Assembly (NCBI RefSeq): GCF_003987335.1
Contig: NZ_PIPK01000001.1
Coordinates: 124,001 to 188,000, forward strand
Source: Aliidiomarina maris
Lineage (GTDB): Bacteria; Pseudomonadota; Gammaproteobacteria; Enterobacterales; Alteromonadaceae
Reading direction: 5' to 3'
DNA: 64,000 nt
Shown here piece by piece: positions 1-9,248 of this stretch. Positions within the stretch are counted from its first letter, which is position 1. Every line of letters begins with the position of its first letter. Below the pieces are notes generated by a model, which did no database searches, was not told where the DNA came from, and saw nothing but the letters and a program-made list of their open reading frames with translations. Both the position numbers and the translations under genes were made by a program.

Positions 1-531
1 GCGTAGTACGTCAGAGCGAATGCCCTCAGTCAATGACTCAAGCCCTGCTTTGCTTGAGGCATAAGCCGTCATCGCCCCTGGCATCCCACGCACTGCACTC
101 ATCGATGAGATGGTCACCAAATGACCCGCGTTTTGCTCTCGAAACACCGCCATCGCCGCTTCACACTGCGCCAATGCTGCAATGTAATTGGTCATCGCCG
201 TTTGTTTGTTGGCATGAAAACCGCCCTTGCCGATACCAACGCCTTTCCCCATACCCGCATTCACAATAAAACGGTCAATGTAACCCATTTCCTGCTTAAA
301 TTCCTCGACCACACGAAACACCGCATCGTGATCATTGACATCCAGTGCTTTCACCAGCACTTGAATGCCCGGATACGCTTGTTCCAGCTCATGTTTTAAT
401 GCATCTAAACGCTCGGTGCGTCTGGCACACAAGCCCAAATTGCGGCCCTTGGCGGCAAATTGGCGTGCCATTTCTTCGCCCAAGCCAGAGCTTGCGCCGG
501 TAATAATGATATTTTTACGTAACGTTGGCAT
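1..531 (-). CDS. SDR family NAD(P)-dependent oxidoreductase (3' end cut by window)
   Basis: Short-chain dehydrogenase/reductase; 177 residues are visible and the C-terminus lies outside the window. The N-terminus carries the Rossmann cofactor motif TGASSGLG (residues 11-18). An NAG segment is present in the middle, and the active-site Ser near residue 143, Tyr157 and Lys161 (YASSK) are in place, so an active enzyme is expected. The start is the ATG after the gap to the phosphatase gene, only 36 bases away, so it is probably the last visible gene of the operon that begins with the acyl-CoA dehydrogenase. The substrate cannot be read from the sequence; the context suggests a hydroxy- or ketoacyl compound. 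Confidence 0.85.
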   Translation of the reverse strand, partial: MPTLRKNIIITGASSGLGEEMARQFAAKGRNLGLCARRTERLDALKHELEQAYPGIQVLVKALDVNDHDAVFRVVEEFKQEMGYIDRFIVNAGMGKGVGIGKGGFHANKQTAMTNYIAALAQCEAAMAVFREQNAGHLVTISSMSAVRGMPGAMTAYASSKAGLESLTEGIRSDVLR

Positions 532-567
532 GATCAATCCTGTTCTGTGTCCATAGATATAAACGAC

Positions 568-1290
568 TTAGCGAGCCGTCAGCAGGTGCGCCTGCTTGCC
601 GCTAAAATGCATGTGTTCGTTCAAGCTAATCAGTTGCGGTGCTCGCCCTGCCCGCCAACCCAACTTAGTCAGCCCTGCATTCACCAAACGCCAATTAAGC
701 TCAAGGGCTGCACGTGTATCCAATTGCATGAGCTGCTTTGCCACCATACTGATAGGCCCACCGGAGGTAACCACCAGCATGCGATCTTGGTTATGTTGAT
801 GTACTTTTTGCAGCGCTTGTTTCACCCGTGTTTCAAAGGCGCTAAACGTTTCAGGGTACAGGGTTTGCTCCCCTGCTGCTGTCTGATGTGTGACCCAGCG
901 AGCCATCGCTGCACTAAAGTAATCGCTAAATGCTGCTTCACGTTGCGCGACCGCCGTTTCGGGAATGCTGTCCATCAACTGTGCTAACGGCCCCGCATGC
1001 CGCGCATGCGCTTGCAACACTGCCAAGTGATCAAACTCATTCCATGCCGGGTCTTCATACACGCTAGGTAGCGAAGCATGACCGCCTGCTTGCAGCCCTT
1101 CCAGCAAGGCTGTCACACTTTGCCGTTGACGCTTTAAACTACCGTGAAAAATAAGCTTGGGCACCTTGCCCTGTTGTGCCAGCCAGCGGCCGTTGAAACG
1201 CGCTTGTTCCTCGCCTACTGGGCTCAGTTGGTCATAATCGGCGCTGTAAAATGATGCTTGGCCGTGACGCATTAAATAAATACTTGGCAT
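568..1290 (-). CDS. Histidine phosphatase family protein (RHGQAS subgroup)
   Basis: A 240-residue protein of the phosphoglycerate-mutase/histidine-phosphatase superfamily. The phosphate-accepting histidine sits in the RHG motif (residues 8-10), followed by the QASF...DYDQLS stretch typical of one subgroup. The second conserved histidine, usually in a SHGG-like motif, is replaced: the equivalent stretch reads TSGG (175-178). The ATG overlaps the stop of the kinase gene as TAATG, so the two are translationally coupled; an in-frame upstream start would run deep into the kinase gene and was not used. A phosphatase next to a small-molecule kinase suggests a shared phosphorylated intermediate, which is inference. 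Confidence 0.8.
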   Translation of the reverse strand: MPSIYLMRHGQASFYSADYDQLSPVGEEQARFNGRWLAQQGKVPKLIFHGSLKRQRQSVTALLEGLQAGGHASLPSVYEDPAWNEFDHLAVLQAHARHAGPLAQLMDSIPETAVAQREAAFSDYFSAAMARWVTHQTAAGEQTLYPETFSAFETRVKQALQKVHQHNQDRMLVVTSGGPISMVAKQLMQLDTRAALELNWRLVNAGLTKLGWRAGRAPQLISLNEHMHFSGKQAHLLTAR

Positions 1291-2375
1291 TAACGTCGCC
1301 CTTGGCGTTGGTGCGCGCGCATCACCTTGCGACAGCGCCAGTGTAAGTAATGCACTAAGAACCAAAAATTTTTAAATGCTTTATTGCGTGTTTGCCCATG
1401 GTGATAGCGATAGTAGATTTGCTGCACGATAGCTGACAAACGAAATAATCCGTACACTTCGTAGAAGGCAAAGCTATCGACTTCAACCCCAGCTTTGTCA
1501 CAGTAATACTGAATTATTTGCTGGCGTGTCAGCATGCCTGGTAGATGTGTGGGTTGGCGCCGAATTGAGCGTGCAATCGGGTCATCATCCGCCTGAGTCC
1601 AATAGGCCAGCATGTTGCCAACCTCCATCAGCGGGTCACCAATGGTGGCTAACTCCCAGTCTAACACCGCTAAAATATCGGTCGCGTCATTTGGGTTCAG
1701 AATCAAATTATCCAGGCGATAATCGTTGTGCGTCATACACAGACGCTCAGTCTCAGGCATGTTCGCTCGCAACCAATTTATAATACGTTGGCCGGATGGG
1801 ACATTCCAGGTACGCGCCTGCTGAAAGCGTTTTGCCCAACCTTCAATCTGGCGCTGCGCATAACCTTCGCCTTTACCGAACTCCTGCAAGCCTGAGTTAT
1901 GAATGTCTACTTGATGCAGCGCCACCAATTTATCCAACATGGCATAGCACAATTGCTGCGCTTGGCTACTGCTCAAATTTAGTCCTTTGGGTAAATTTTT
2001 CCGCGGAATCACCCCTGCAATGCGCTGCATCACGTAGAAGTCGGTGCCAATCAGCTCAGGATCAGCGCAATAGCCCACCATCTCTGGTACCCATGGAAAT
2101 ACCTCACGCAACGCTTTTTGCAGCCCATATTCACGTTGCATATCATGGGCTGAGCGCGCCTTCGTGCCAGCCGGCGCTCTTCGCAACACATAATCATGGG
2201 CTGGTGTGCCGTAATCCAATCGGTACGTCCAGTTTGACGCACCACCGGTAAACTGAGTCACTTCAGGTTCACCTTGTAAACCCTCAACCTTGCCTTGTAA
2301 CCATGCCGTAACTGGCGCAGGATCAAAGGCCTCGGCACTGCGGACTTGCTGCCCTTGGTCAATCACAGAGTTCAT
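1290..2375 (-). CDS. APH-family phosphotransferase (ACAD10/11-like kinase domain)
   Basis: A 361-residue aminoglycoside-phosphotransferase-fold kinase. The catalytic loop HNDYRLDN (H216, D218, N223) and the metal-binding DWE (239-241) are present, with a nucleotide-loop-like FTGGASN near residue 42. In animals this domain is fused to an acyl-CoA dehydrogenase in ACAD10/ACAD11, and in Pseudomonas LvaA it phosphorylates 4-hydroxyacyl-CoA. Here the dehydrogenase is the gene immediately upstream, overlapping by 4 bases (ATGA), a split version of that fusion. The likely role is phosphorylation of a hydroxyacyl-CoA before elimination; this is inferred from family and context. Confidence 0.82.
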   Translation of the reverse strand: MNSVIDQGQQVRSAEAFDPAPVTAWLQGKVEGLQGEPEVTQFTGGASNWTYRLDYGTPAHDYVLRRAPAGTKARSAHDMQREYGLQKALREVFPWVPEMVGYCADPELIGTDFYVMQRIAGVIPRKNLPKGLNLSSSQAQQLCYAMLDKLVALHQVDIHNSGLQEFGKGEGYAQRQIEGWAKRFQQARTWNVPSGQRIINWLRANMPETERLCMTHNDYRLDNLILNPNDATDILAVLDWELATIGDPLMEVGNMLAYWTQADDDPIARSIRRQPTHLPGMLTRQQIIQYYCDKAGVEVDSFAFYEVYGLFRLSAIVQQIYYRYHHGQTRNKAFKNFWFLVHYLHWRCRKVMRAHQRQGRR

Positions 2376-3604
2376 TCACCACCTCCTTGGCGATAACGTT
2401 TTAGCTCGGTTCTAGTCACCATTGCACGATGCACTTCATCCGGGCCGTCGGCTAAACGCAGCGCACGCGCCACCGTATATAAAGCGGCGAGCGGCACATC
2501 ATTACTCATACCGGCGCCGCCATGCATTTGAATCGCATCATCGACTACTTGCTGCAGTACGTTGGGCACCACCACTTTAATACCTGAAATTTCACTCATC
2601 GCGTGGCGCACGCCCAAGCGATCAATTTTATCTGCCGCACTTAGGGTATAAAGCCGCGCTTGGTCAATAGCCATGCGGTGCTGCGCGATACGCTCCGCGT
2701 TACCGCCAAGTTCAATCAAAGGTCGCCCAAAGGCTTGGCGAGCCATTGCGCGTTGAATCATTAAACTCAACGCACGTTCTGCTGCGCCTAACGCACGCAT
2801 GCAATGGTGAATGCGGCCAGGGCCTAAACGCCCTTGGGCAATCGCGAAGCCCATTCCAAGATCACCAATCACCTGCGACTTGGCGACCCGCACATTATCG
2901 AAGACCACTTCGCCATGGCCATAAGGCGCATCAAAGCTGTTAAAGGCTGGCAACATGCGTTGTATTTTTACCCCTGGGGTATTCAGCGGCACTATCACCA
3001 TAGAGTGACGCTGGTGCTTGTCGGCTTGTGGTCGCGACAGCCCCATGACAATTGCAAATTGCGCGTCTGGGTGGCCTAACCCTGTGGACCACCATTTACG
3101 CCCATGAATCACCACCTCGTCGCCTTGCTCGACAATAGTCGCTGCCATATTGGTCGCATCGGAAGAGGCGACCTCGGGCTCTGTCATGCAGAACACGGAG
3201 CGTGCTTCGCCTGCTAATAATGGGACTAAATAGTGTTGCTTCTGGGCGTCACTGCCAAAGTGGTACAAAACTTCCATATTGCCGGTGTCAGGCGCATTAC
3301 AATTAAAAATCTCCGGTGCTATCAGGCTATGCCCCATCATTTCAGCCAACGGTGCGTATTGAATCGTACTGAGCCCCTGACCAAGTTCTGCATCCGGTAA
3401 AAACAAATTCCACAGCCCTGCCTCACGCGCTTTGGCTTTGAGTTCAGCTATTTTGGGGTGCAACGACCACTGTCGCCAATCGCCATGTTCATTGACATGA
3501 TTCCACTGGTGATATTCAGCCTCAAAGGGTTCAATATGTTCGCGCATAAACGATTGAATACGTTGGCTAAATGCTTGCGTTGTTGAATCCTGCTCAAAAT
3601 TCAT
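2372..3604 (-). CDS. Acyl-CoA dehydrogenase family protein
   Basis: A 410-residue flavoprotein with the ACAD signature CMTEPEVASSDATN in the middle domain and the C-terminal stretch MHGGAGMSNDVPLA. It is expected to carry FAD and act on an acyl-CoA thioester in the cytoplasm. It is the first gene of a minus-strand operon with the kinase, phosphatase and SDR, and faces a LysR gene across a 112-base intergenic region. Because ACAD10/11 and LvaC convert phosphorylated 4-hydroxyacyl-CoA to enoyl-CoA with phosphate loss, this member may do the same rather than a plain alpha-beta oxidation; that is inference. Confidence 0.85.
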   Translation of the reverse strand: MNFEQDSTTQAFSQRIQSFMREHIEPFEAEYHQWNHVNEHGDWRQWSLHPKIAELKAKAREAGLWNLFLPDAELGQGLSTIQYAPLAEMMGHSLIAPEIFNCNAPDTGNMEVLYHFGSDAQKQHYLVPLLAGEARSVFCMTEPEVASSDATNMAATIVEQGDEVVIHGRKWWSTGLGHPDAQFAIVMGLSRPQADKHQRHSMVIVPLNTPGVKIQRMLPAFNSFDAPYGHGEVVFDNVRVAKSQVIGDLGMGFAIAQGRLGPGRIHHCMRALGAAERALSLMIQRAMARQAFGRPLIELGGNAERIAQHRMAIDQARLYTLSAADKIDRLGVRHAMSEISGIKVVVPNVLQQVVDDAIQMHGGAGMSNDVPLAALYTVARALRLADGPDEVHRAMVTRTELKRYRQGGGE

Positions 3605-3649
3605 GGTCAGACCTCTGCTGCGTGTTTACTGCATCCTACTGCCATTGAC

Positions 3650-3675
3650 TTAATGAATGAAGTGAATTTCATTAA
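3650..3675. promoter_or_regulatory. Candidate LysR operator in the acd/lysR intergenic region
   Basis: A perfect 8-base inverted repeat, TTAATGAA and TTCATTAA, separated by 10 bases, lies in the divergent spacer. A second nested arm pair AATGAA/TTCATT is spaced by 6. Such dyads in the divergent spacer are the usual binding site of the adjacent LysR protein; no binding evidence exists here. Confidence 0.4.
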
Positions 3676-3716
3676 CGTGTAGACTTGAATTCTATTCATG
3701 TTATTACGGAGACATC

Positions 3717-4619
3717 ATGGATACCCAACAGCGTTTTAATCAACTCGACTTAAATTTATTGCGGGTATTACGTGAAGTGTATATTCAGCGCCAATTGAGC
3801 TTGGCGGCTGATCATTTGGCATTGTCAGCTTCTGCAGTAAGTCACGCATTGCGGCGCTTACGTGATTACTTTGACGACCCCTTGTTTGAGCGCCATGGCC
3901 GGCGCTTGGTGCCCACCGCCTTATGTGCCAGCATCGCGCCTACGTTGGTGGAGCACTTGGATGCCATGCAAACGTTATTTGCAAGTCCGCAGTCGTTCAA
4001 CCCTCATCAAGCACAGGTCACATTTAAGCTTGGTATGCCTGACGCTCTCGAAGCGACGCTATTGCCCGCGTTGCACCATTACATACAGACACAGGCGCCT
4101 CACTGCCAACTGCGTAGCGTACCTTTTGTGCGTGAACAGGCCAGTGAGTTATTGGCACGACGAGAACTTGATGTGATTATTGACGTTGCGCGCCCTGTTG
4201 CAAGCCCAGTGCAACATCAGCGTCTGATCCAAGATAAACTGATGATATTGAGCGCACAACCGGTCACTTTGTATAGTGCAACTCAGTATATTGAACAACA
4301 GCACATAGCCGTGTCGGGTCGCGCACACGGTATCGTGTTAGAAGATATAAGCTTTTTACAAGCAGGGATAGAGCGCGACATTGTGATGCGCTGCCAAAGC
4401 TATCAAAGCGCAGCGCAAATTGTTGCCCAAAGTCAGTTGTGTTTGACCGCACCGAGCTCGGTTGCCGTGCGCTTGGCCGCCCAGTACCAGTTGCACTTAC
4501 AGGCATTGCCGTTTACCCAGCCAGCTATTGACCTGCACCTGTACTGGCATCAGCGCGACCATGATAACCCAGCCAACGTTTGGTTACGCCAAACGTTGGT
4601 GGATATTGCGCGGGACTAA
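3717..4619 (+). CDS. LysR-family transcriptional regulator
   Basis: A 300-residue LysR-type regulator. The N-terminal winged helix-turn-helix is clear (LDLNLLRVL, then SLAADHLALSASAVSHALRR, then DPLFERHGR by about residue 62), followed by a substrate-binding domain with the FKLGMPD start near residue 102. GGAG stands about 5 bases before the ATG. It is divergent from the acyl-CoA dehydrogenase operon and probably controls it; the inducer is unknown. Its stop codon overlaps the stop of the convergent DUF481 gene by 4 bases. Confidence 0.9.
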   Translation: MDTQQRFNQLDLNLLRVLREVYIQRQLSLAADHLALSASAVSHALRRLRDYFDDPLFERHGRRLVPTALCASIAPTLVEHLDAMQTLFASPQSFNPHQAQVTFKLGMPDALEATLLPALHHYIQTQAPHCQLRSVPFVREQASELLARRELDVIIDVARPVASPVQHQRLIQDKLMILSAQPVTLYSATQYIEQQHIAVSGRAHGIVLEDISFLQAGIERDIVMRCQSYQSAAQIVAQSQLCLTAPSSVAVRLAAQYQLHLQALPFTQPAIDLHLYWHQRDHDNPANVWLRQTLVDIARD

Positions 4620-5383
4620 AAACGTAGGTTGACGCCCATGCTATAGGTCCATTCGTCATGGCTTTGGCCAAATAATGGCTCGCTTTCATTGCTATAGCTC
4701 ATGTCTAACGTCAGTGAAAACAAACGTGTGACACGGCTGGTGATACCCACATTGACGATACTGCGAATGTCACTGACGTCACTGGCTTTGGGTTGTACAT
4801 AGAAACTTGCGGCGAGCTCGGCGTTATCGCTCAGTTGATAGCGGGAATTGAGGTAAAAGTTAAAACGCCAGTCTTCACGGCTCACTTCAACGTTGGCGCC
4901 GGGCACCACTCGGCGCTCTTCGTACATCACACCCGCACCGAAATACCCATGAATAAAGCGTTGATCAACACGAAACCTTGCGTTGGTACCCGCTAACTGG
5001 CGACGATAGTCGTCATTCAGTGGTTCATCTTGATGCTGTGCAAATAGCTCCCACGCGATAGTTTCATCAAGCTGTCGAGTGTGGCGTACATGGACAAATG
5101 AGTCACGCGAGAAGGTTGTGCCCTCGGCACTCGAACGATTTAGCGTGAACAATAGCAAATTACGCACTTGCAGGTCGTCACGGTTCCATTGCACACCACC
5201 ATTCAGGGCTAGCTTGTCTTCACGAATATTTCCGCGCTTGCCGCTAAACGTTAAGGTACTGCTCGAAGCCCACCCTGGTTTAGTTTCATCCATGCGCATT
5301 TCTTCGATGTTAATAATTGCTTGAGCAGGTAAGCTGGCAAGCGAAAGAAGCCCAATTGCTGGCCAAATTAAAGCATACTTCAT
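4616..5383 (-). CDS. DUF481 family outer-membrane protein (YdiY-like)
   Basis: A 255-residue protein with a signal peptide ending near Ala-Gln-Ala (residues 21-23), then alternating short beta segments and a C-terminal Phe, as in outer-membrane beta-barrels. The sequence (STLTFSGKRGN..., YRRQLAG..., RYQLSDNAELAASFY) matches the DUF481 family, whose function is not established. It stands alone, convergent with lysR and separated from sucD by a terminator. Confidence 0.75.
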   Translation of the reverse strand: MKYALIWPAIGLLSLASLPAQAIINIEEMRMDETKPGWASSSTLTFSGKRGNIREDKLALNGGVQWNRDDLQVRNLLLFTLNRSSAEGTTFSRDSFVHVRHTRQLDETIAWELFAQHQDEPLNDDYRRQLAGTNARFRVDQRFIHGYFGAGVMYEERRVVPGANVEVSREDWRFNFYLNSRYQLSDNAELAASFYVQPKASDVSDIRSIVNVGITSRVTRLFSLTLDMSYSNESEPLFGQSHDEWTYSMGVNLRF

Positions 5384-5451
5384 GTTGCACCTTAGCTTTT
5401 ATTCACGTGCCCTCGTCCGCTGAAACCACGTTTTTATTCAATTTTTAGGTG

Positions 5452-5478
5452 AAAAAAAGCGCTTCCGAAGAAGCGCTT
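5452..5478 (-). terminator. Rho-independent terminator after sucD
   Basis: A perfect 9-bp stem (AAGCGCTTC/GAAGCGCTT) with a CGAA loop. Read on the minus strand it runs into seven T residues, 29 bases past the sucD stop. Confidence 0.9.
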
Positions 5479-5507
5479 AGATGAAAGCTTTCGCATTCGG
5501 AACAAGC

Positions 5508-6380
5508 TTACCAGCCAGTCTTCTCGCGTAATGCTTTACCGATATCAGCCAAGCTGCGTACAGTTTTTACGCCAGCTGCTTCAAGGGCTGCGAATTTCTC
5601 GTCAGCGGTACCTTTACCACCTGCGATAATTGCACCGGCATGGCCCATGCGCTTACCTGGAGGCGCAGTTACACCCGCAATGTAAGAAACCACTGGCTTA
5701 GTTACATTGGCTTTGATGTACTCTGCCGCTTCTTCTTCAGCTGTACCGCCGATCTCACCGATCATGACGATAGCTTCAGTTTGCGGATCTTTTTCGAACA
5801 TCTCCAGGATGTCGATGAAGTTAGAGCCAGGAATTGGGTCGCCACCGATACCAACACAGGTTGATTGGCCGAAACCTTCGTCCGTAGTCTGCTTAACTGC
5901 TTCATAGGTCAAAGTACCAGAACGTGAAACGATGCCCACTTTACCTGGCTTATGGATATGACCTGGCATGATACCAATCTTAGACTCACCCGGCGTGATC
6001 ACACCTGGGCAGTTTGGACCGATCATACGTACGCCTTTGTTATCCAAGTACTCTTTCACGTACAGCATGTCGATAGTTGGAATACCTTCGGTGATACAAA
6101 CGATCAATTCGATACCCGCGTCAGCCGCTTCGATGATAGAGTCTTTACAGAAAGGTGCAGGCACATAGATAACAGTCGCGGTTGCGCCAGTCTTTTCGAC
6201 GGCTTCTGCAACTGTATTGAACACTGGCAAACCTAAGTGAGTCTGACCGCCTTTACCTGGCGTCACACCACCGACCATTTGCGTGCCATATGCAATCGCT
6301 TGCTCAGAGTGGAAAGTACCCTGACCGCCAGTAAAACCCTGACAGATGACTTTAGTGTCTTTATTAATTAATACGCTCAT
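5508..6380 (-). CDS. sucD: Succinyl-CoA synthetase alpha subunit
   Basis: A 290-residue ADP-forming succinate-CoA ligase alpha subunit; this size is standard. The N-terminal CoA-binding Rossmann domain (FTGGQGTFH) and the ligase domain with the phosphohistidine segment ([10 protein letters not shown]) are intact. With SucC it makes ATP from succinyl-CoA in the TCA cycle. It overlaps sucC by 4 bases, so the two subunits are translationally coupled, and a strong terminator follows. Confidence 0.98.
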   Translation of the reverse strand: MSVLINKDTKVICQGFTGGQGTFHSEQAIAYGTQMVGGVTPGKGGQTHLGLPVFNTVAEAVEKTGATATVIYVPAPFCKDSIIEAADAGIELIVCITEGIPTIDMLYVKEYLDNKGVRMIGPNCPGVITPGESKIGIMPGHIHKPGKVGIVSRSGTLTYEAVKQTTDEGFGQSTCVGIGGDPIPGSNFIDILEMFEKDPQTEAIVMIGEIGGTAEEEAAEYIKANVTKPVVSYIAGVTAPPGKRMGHAGAIIAGGKGTADEKFAALEAAGVKTVRSLADIGKALREKTGW

Positions 6381-7546
6381 GCCTGGCCTCCTGCAGCTTC
6401 AACTACTTTCTGTGCTGCGTCAGTCAGACTGGTAGCAGCGATAATGTTCAGGCCGCTTTCTTTCAGCTTCTCAGTACCTAGTTCTGCGTTGTTACCTTCA
6501 AGGCGAACAACCACTGGTACTTTTACGCCGACTTCTTCAACCGCACCGATGATACCTTCTGCGATCATGTCACAACGAACGATACCGCCGAAGATGTTAA
6601 CGAACACCGCTTTCACGTTGTCGTCAGACAGGATGATTTTGAACGCTTCAGAAACGCGCTCTTTGGTTGCTCCGCCACCAACATCAAGGAAGTTAGCTGG
6701 CTCGCCACCGCTTAACTTAACGATGTCCATAGTACCCATCGCCAAGCCAGCACCGTTGACCATACAGCCGATGTTGCCGTCAAGGGCTACATAGTTCAGT
6801 TCGAACTTCGCTGCATGCGCTTCACGAGAATCTTCCTGTGAAGGGTCGTGGAATTCTTTGATTTTAGGCTGACGATATAATGCGTTGCTATCGATGTTGA
6901 TTTTGCCATCTAAGCAGTGCAAGTCGCCTTTGTCAGTCACAACCAATGGGTTGATTTCTAACAACGCGAAATCGTACTGTTCGAACATTTTCGCAAGGCC
7001 TAGGAAAATCTTGGTGAATTGCTTCACTTGCTCAGGGTTCAAACCTAGCTTGAAGCCAAGCTCACGACCTTGGTAAGGCAATGCGCCAACCGTTGGGTCG
7101 ATAATTGCTTTTAAGATTTTCTCTGGAGTTTCTTCTGCAACTTTCTCGATTTCCACGCCACCTTCGGTCGAGGCCATGAAAACGATTTTGCGAGTTGCAC
7201 GGTCAATCACAGCACCCAAGTAAAGCTCTTGAGCGATTTCAGTGCAATCTTCCACTGAAATTTTGCTTACTGGCTGACCATTTTCGTCTGTTTGATAGGT
7301 CACTAAGTTTTGACCTAGCCACTTATCCGCAAAGCCACGAACTTCGTCCAAGCTTGAAACCAGCTTCACACCGCCCGCTTTACCGCGGCCACCAGCGTGA
7401 ACCTGACACTTAACTACCCACTTGTCGCCGCCAATTTTTTTGGCTGCTTCAACAGCTGCATCCGCTGAGTCTACCGCTTCACCATTTGATACTGGCAAAC
7501 CGAACTCACGAAATAGCTGCTTTGCTTGATACTCATGCAAATTCAT
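6377..7546 (-). CDS. sucC: Succinyl-CoA synthetase beta subunit
   Basis: A 389-residue beta subunit with the N-terminal ATP-grasp domain ([27 protein letters not shown]) and the C-terminal domain ([26 protein letters not shown]). It binds ATP and, with SucD, interconverts succinyl-CoA and succinate. It is separated from sucB by about 130 bases holding a hairpin, so transcript levels of sucCD may differ from those of sucAB. Confidence 0.98.
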   Translation of the reverse strand: MNLHEYQAKQLFREFGLPVSNGEAVDSADAAVEAAKKIGGDKWVVKCQVHAGGRGKAGGVKLVSSLDEVRGFADKWLGQNLVTYQTDENGQPVSKISVEDCTEIAQELYLGAVIDRATRKIVFMASTEGGVEIEKVAEETPEKILKAIIDPTVGALPYQGRELGFKLGLNPEQVKQFTKIFLGLAKMFEQYDFALLEINPLVVTDKGDLHCLDGKINIDSNALYRQPKIKEFHDPSQEDSREAHAAKFELNYVALDGNIGCMVNGAGLAMGTMDIVKLSGGEPANFLDVGGGATKERVSEAFKIILSDDNVKAVFVNIFGGIVRCDMIAEGIIGAVEEVGVKVPVVVRLEGNNAELGTEKLKESGLNIIAATSLTDAAQKVVEAAGGQA

Positions 7547-7631
7547 GATGCTTTTTCCATCTGTTCATTCAAAATGAAAGCAGCCGTAGCTGCTTACCCG
7601 AATTTCGCGTCGGATTATAAGCCCTTGGACG

Positions 7632-7663
7632 CAAAAATAACAGCCGCAGTTTACACTGCGGCT
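7632..7663 (-). terminator. Hairpin with T-run between sucB and sucC
   Basis: A perfect 9-bp stem (AGCCGCAGT/ACTGCGGCT) with a 4-base loop. On the minus strand it is followed by GTTATTTTTG, a short T-rich tract. It could be a partial terminator or an mRNA-stabilising hairpin protecting the sucAB 3' end. Confidence 0.6.
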
Positions 7664-7675
7664 GCGGTCTTCCCC

Positions 7676-9235
7676 TTAAACGTCCAGAAGCAGACGCTGT
7701 GGGTCTTCCAGCAAGTTCTTCACGGTGACCAAGAAGCCAACCGATTCCTTACCATCAACGATGCGGTGGTCATACGACAACGCTAAGTACATCATTGGCA
7801 GGATTTCGACCTTGCCATCTACCGCCATTGGCCGATCTTGGATTTTGTGCATGCCCAAGATTGCGCTTTGCGGTGGATTCAAAATTGGAGTCGATAGCAA
7901 CGAACCGAACACACCACCATTGGTGATAGTGAAGTTACCGCCCTGCATTTCATCCAATGTTAATTTACCGTCACGACCTTTAATTGCTAGGTCTTTGATA
8001 CCTTTTTCGATATCAGCCAAGCTCATTTTGTCGCAATCACGCAGTACTGGAGTGACCAAACCACGCGGCGTTGACACAGCAATGCTGACGTCAAAATAGT
8101 TGTGATACACGATATCGTCGCCGTCAATTGACGCGTTTACTTCAGGGAAACGCTTCAATGCTTCAACCACAGCTTTCACATAGAACGACATAAAGCCTAG
8201 ACGCGTACCATGACGCTCTTCAAACTCTTGCTGATACTTCTTACGCAAGTCCATGATTGGCTTCATGTTGATTTCATTGAACGTGGTCAACATCGCGGTA
8301 TCGTTCTTAGCACCTAACAGGCGCTCTGCAATACGCTTACGCAAACGTGTCATTGGCACACGTTTCTGGGTACGGTCGCCGCCCGCAGATGCAGGCGCTG
8401 ACGCTGGCTTAGATTCTTGCTTAGCTGGGGCGTCTTTTGCATTCTTCACGTGCTTCTCCACGTCTTCTTTGGTCAAACGACCATTTTTACCCGTACCTTT
8501 GACATCAGACGCGTCTAAATCATGCTCTTTAAGCAAACGGCGAACCGATGGGCTCACAGCGTCTGAACTGTCTTTGTCGCTATCAGATGCAGACGAAGTC
8601 TCTGCTTTACTCGCAGACTTCGACGCTTTCTTAGCTGGCTTCGCAGTACCTTGGGTGATCACGCCAATCACGTCTTTGGCACCCACAGTGGCACCTTCGT
8701 CGTGAATGATTTCAGCCAATACACCGTCAGCTTCAGCAACAACTTCAAGCACCACTTTATCGGTTTCGATATCGACCAAGTTTTGGTCGCGGCTCACGCT
8801 ATCACCTGCTTTTACGTGCCATGTAGCAATCGTCGCATCGCTCACTGACTCTGGTAATTCAGGCACTTTCACTTCAATGCTTTCACCAGACGCTTCTGCA
8901 CCTTCGTCTTCCGCTTCTTCGTCTGAATCATCAGCGCTGTCTGCTTCTGCGTCTTCGGCATCGTCAGCATCGTCGTCTGAGCCAGCAGCTTCGCCGTCGC
9001 CTTCAACGATAGTGCCAATCACGGCTTTACTTTCAACAGTGTCACCTTCTTCGGCGTTAATTTCGCCAATCACACCGTCCGCTTCTGCGACAACTTCCAA
9101 TACAACTTTGTCAGTTTCGATGTCTACCAGATTCTGGTCACGAGTGACTTTGTCACCCTTTTTCACGTGCCAGGTCGCAATCGTTCCGTCTGCAACGGAT
9201 TCAGGTAATTCAGGTACTTTAATTTCAATCGCCAT
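7676..9235 (-). CDS. sucB: 2-oxoglutarate dehydrogenase E2, dihydrolipoyl succinyltransferase with two lipoyl domains
   Basis: A 519-residue E2 subunit, longer than the roughly 405 residues of E. coli SucB because the lipoyl domain is doubled. Lipoyl domains lie near residues 1-80 and 122-200, each with the lipoylation motif ETDKVVLEV. They are joined by a linker rich in Asp and Glu. Then come the E1/E3-binding domain ([19 protein letters not shown], about 238-280) and the catalytic domain ending in SYDHRIVDG with its active His and Asp. It transfers succinyl groups to CoA. It lies 13 bases downstream of sucA. Confidence 0.97.
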   Translation of the reverse strand: MAIEIKVPELPESVADGTIATWHVKKGDKVTRDQNLVDIETDKVVLEVVAEADGVIGEINAEEGDTVESKAVIGTIVEGDGEAAGSDDDADDAEDAEADSADDSDEEAEDEGAEASGESIEVKVPELPESVSDATIATWHVKAGDSVSRDQNLVDIETDKVVLEVVAEADGVLAEIIHDEGATVGAKDVIGVITQGTAKPAKKASKSASKAETSSASDSDKDSSDAVSPSVRRLLKEHDLDASDVKGTGKNGRLTKEDVEKHVKNAKDAPAKQESKPASAPASAGGDRTQKRVPMTRLRKRIAERLLGAKNDTAMLTTFNEINMKPIMDLRKKYQQEFEERHGTRLGFMSFYVKAVVEALKRFPEVNASIDGDDIVYHNYFDVSIAVSTPRGLVTPVLRDCDKMSLADIEKGIKDLAIKGRDGKLTLDEMQGGNFTITNGGVFGSLLSTPILNPPQSAILGMHKIQDRPMAVDGKVEILPMMYLALSYDHRIVDGKESVGFLVTVKNLLEDPQRLLLDV

Positions 9236-9248
9236 CGTTAAATTTCAC

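Noticed and set aside
547-987. Plus-strand frame with many cysteines and histidines opposite the phosphatase gene
   Set aside because: Antisense of a gene with clear RHG and QAS motifs; composition is typical of a shadow frame.
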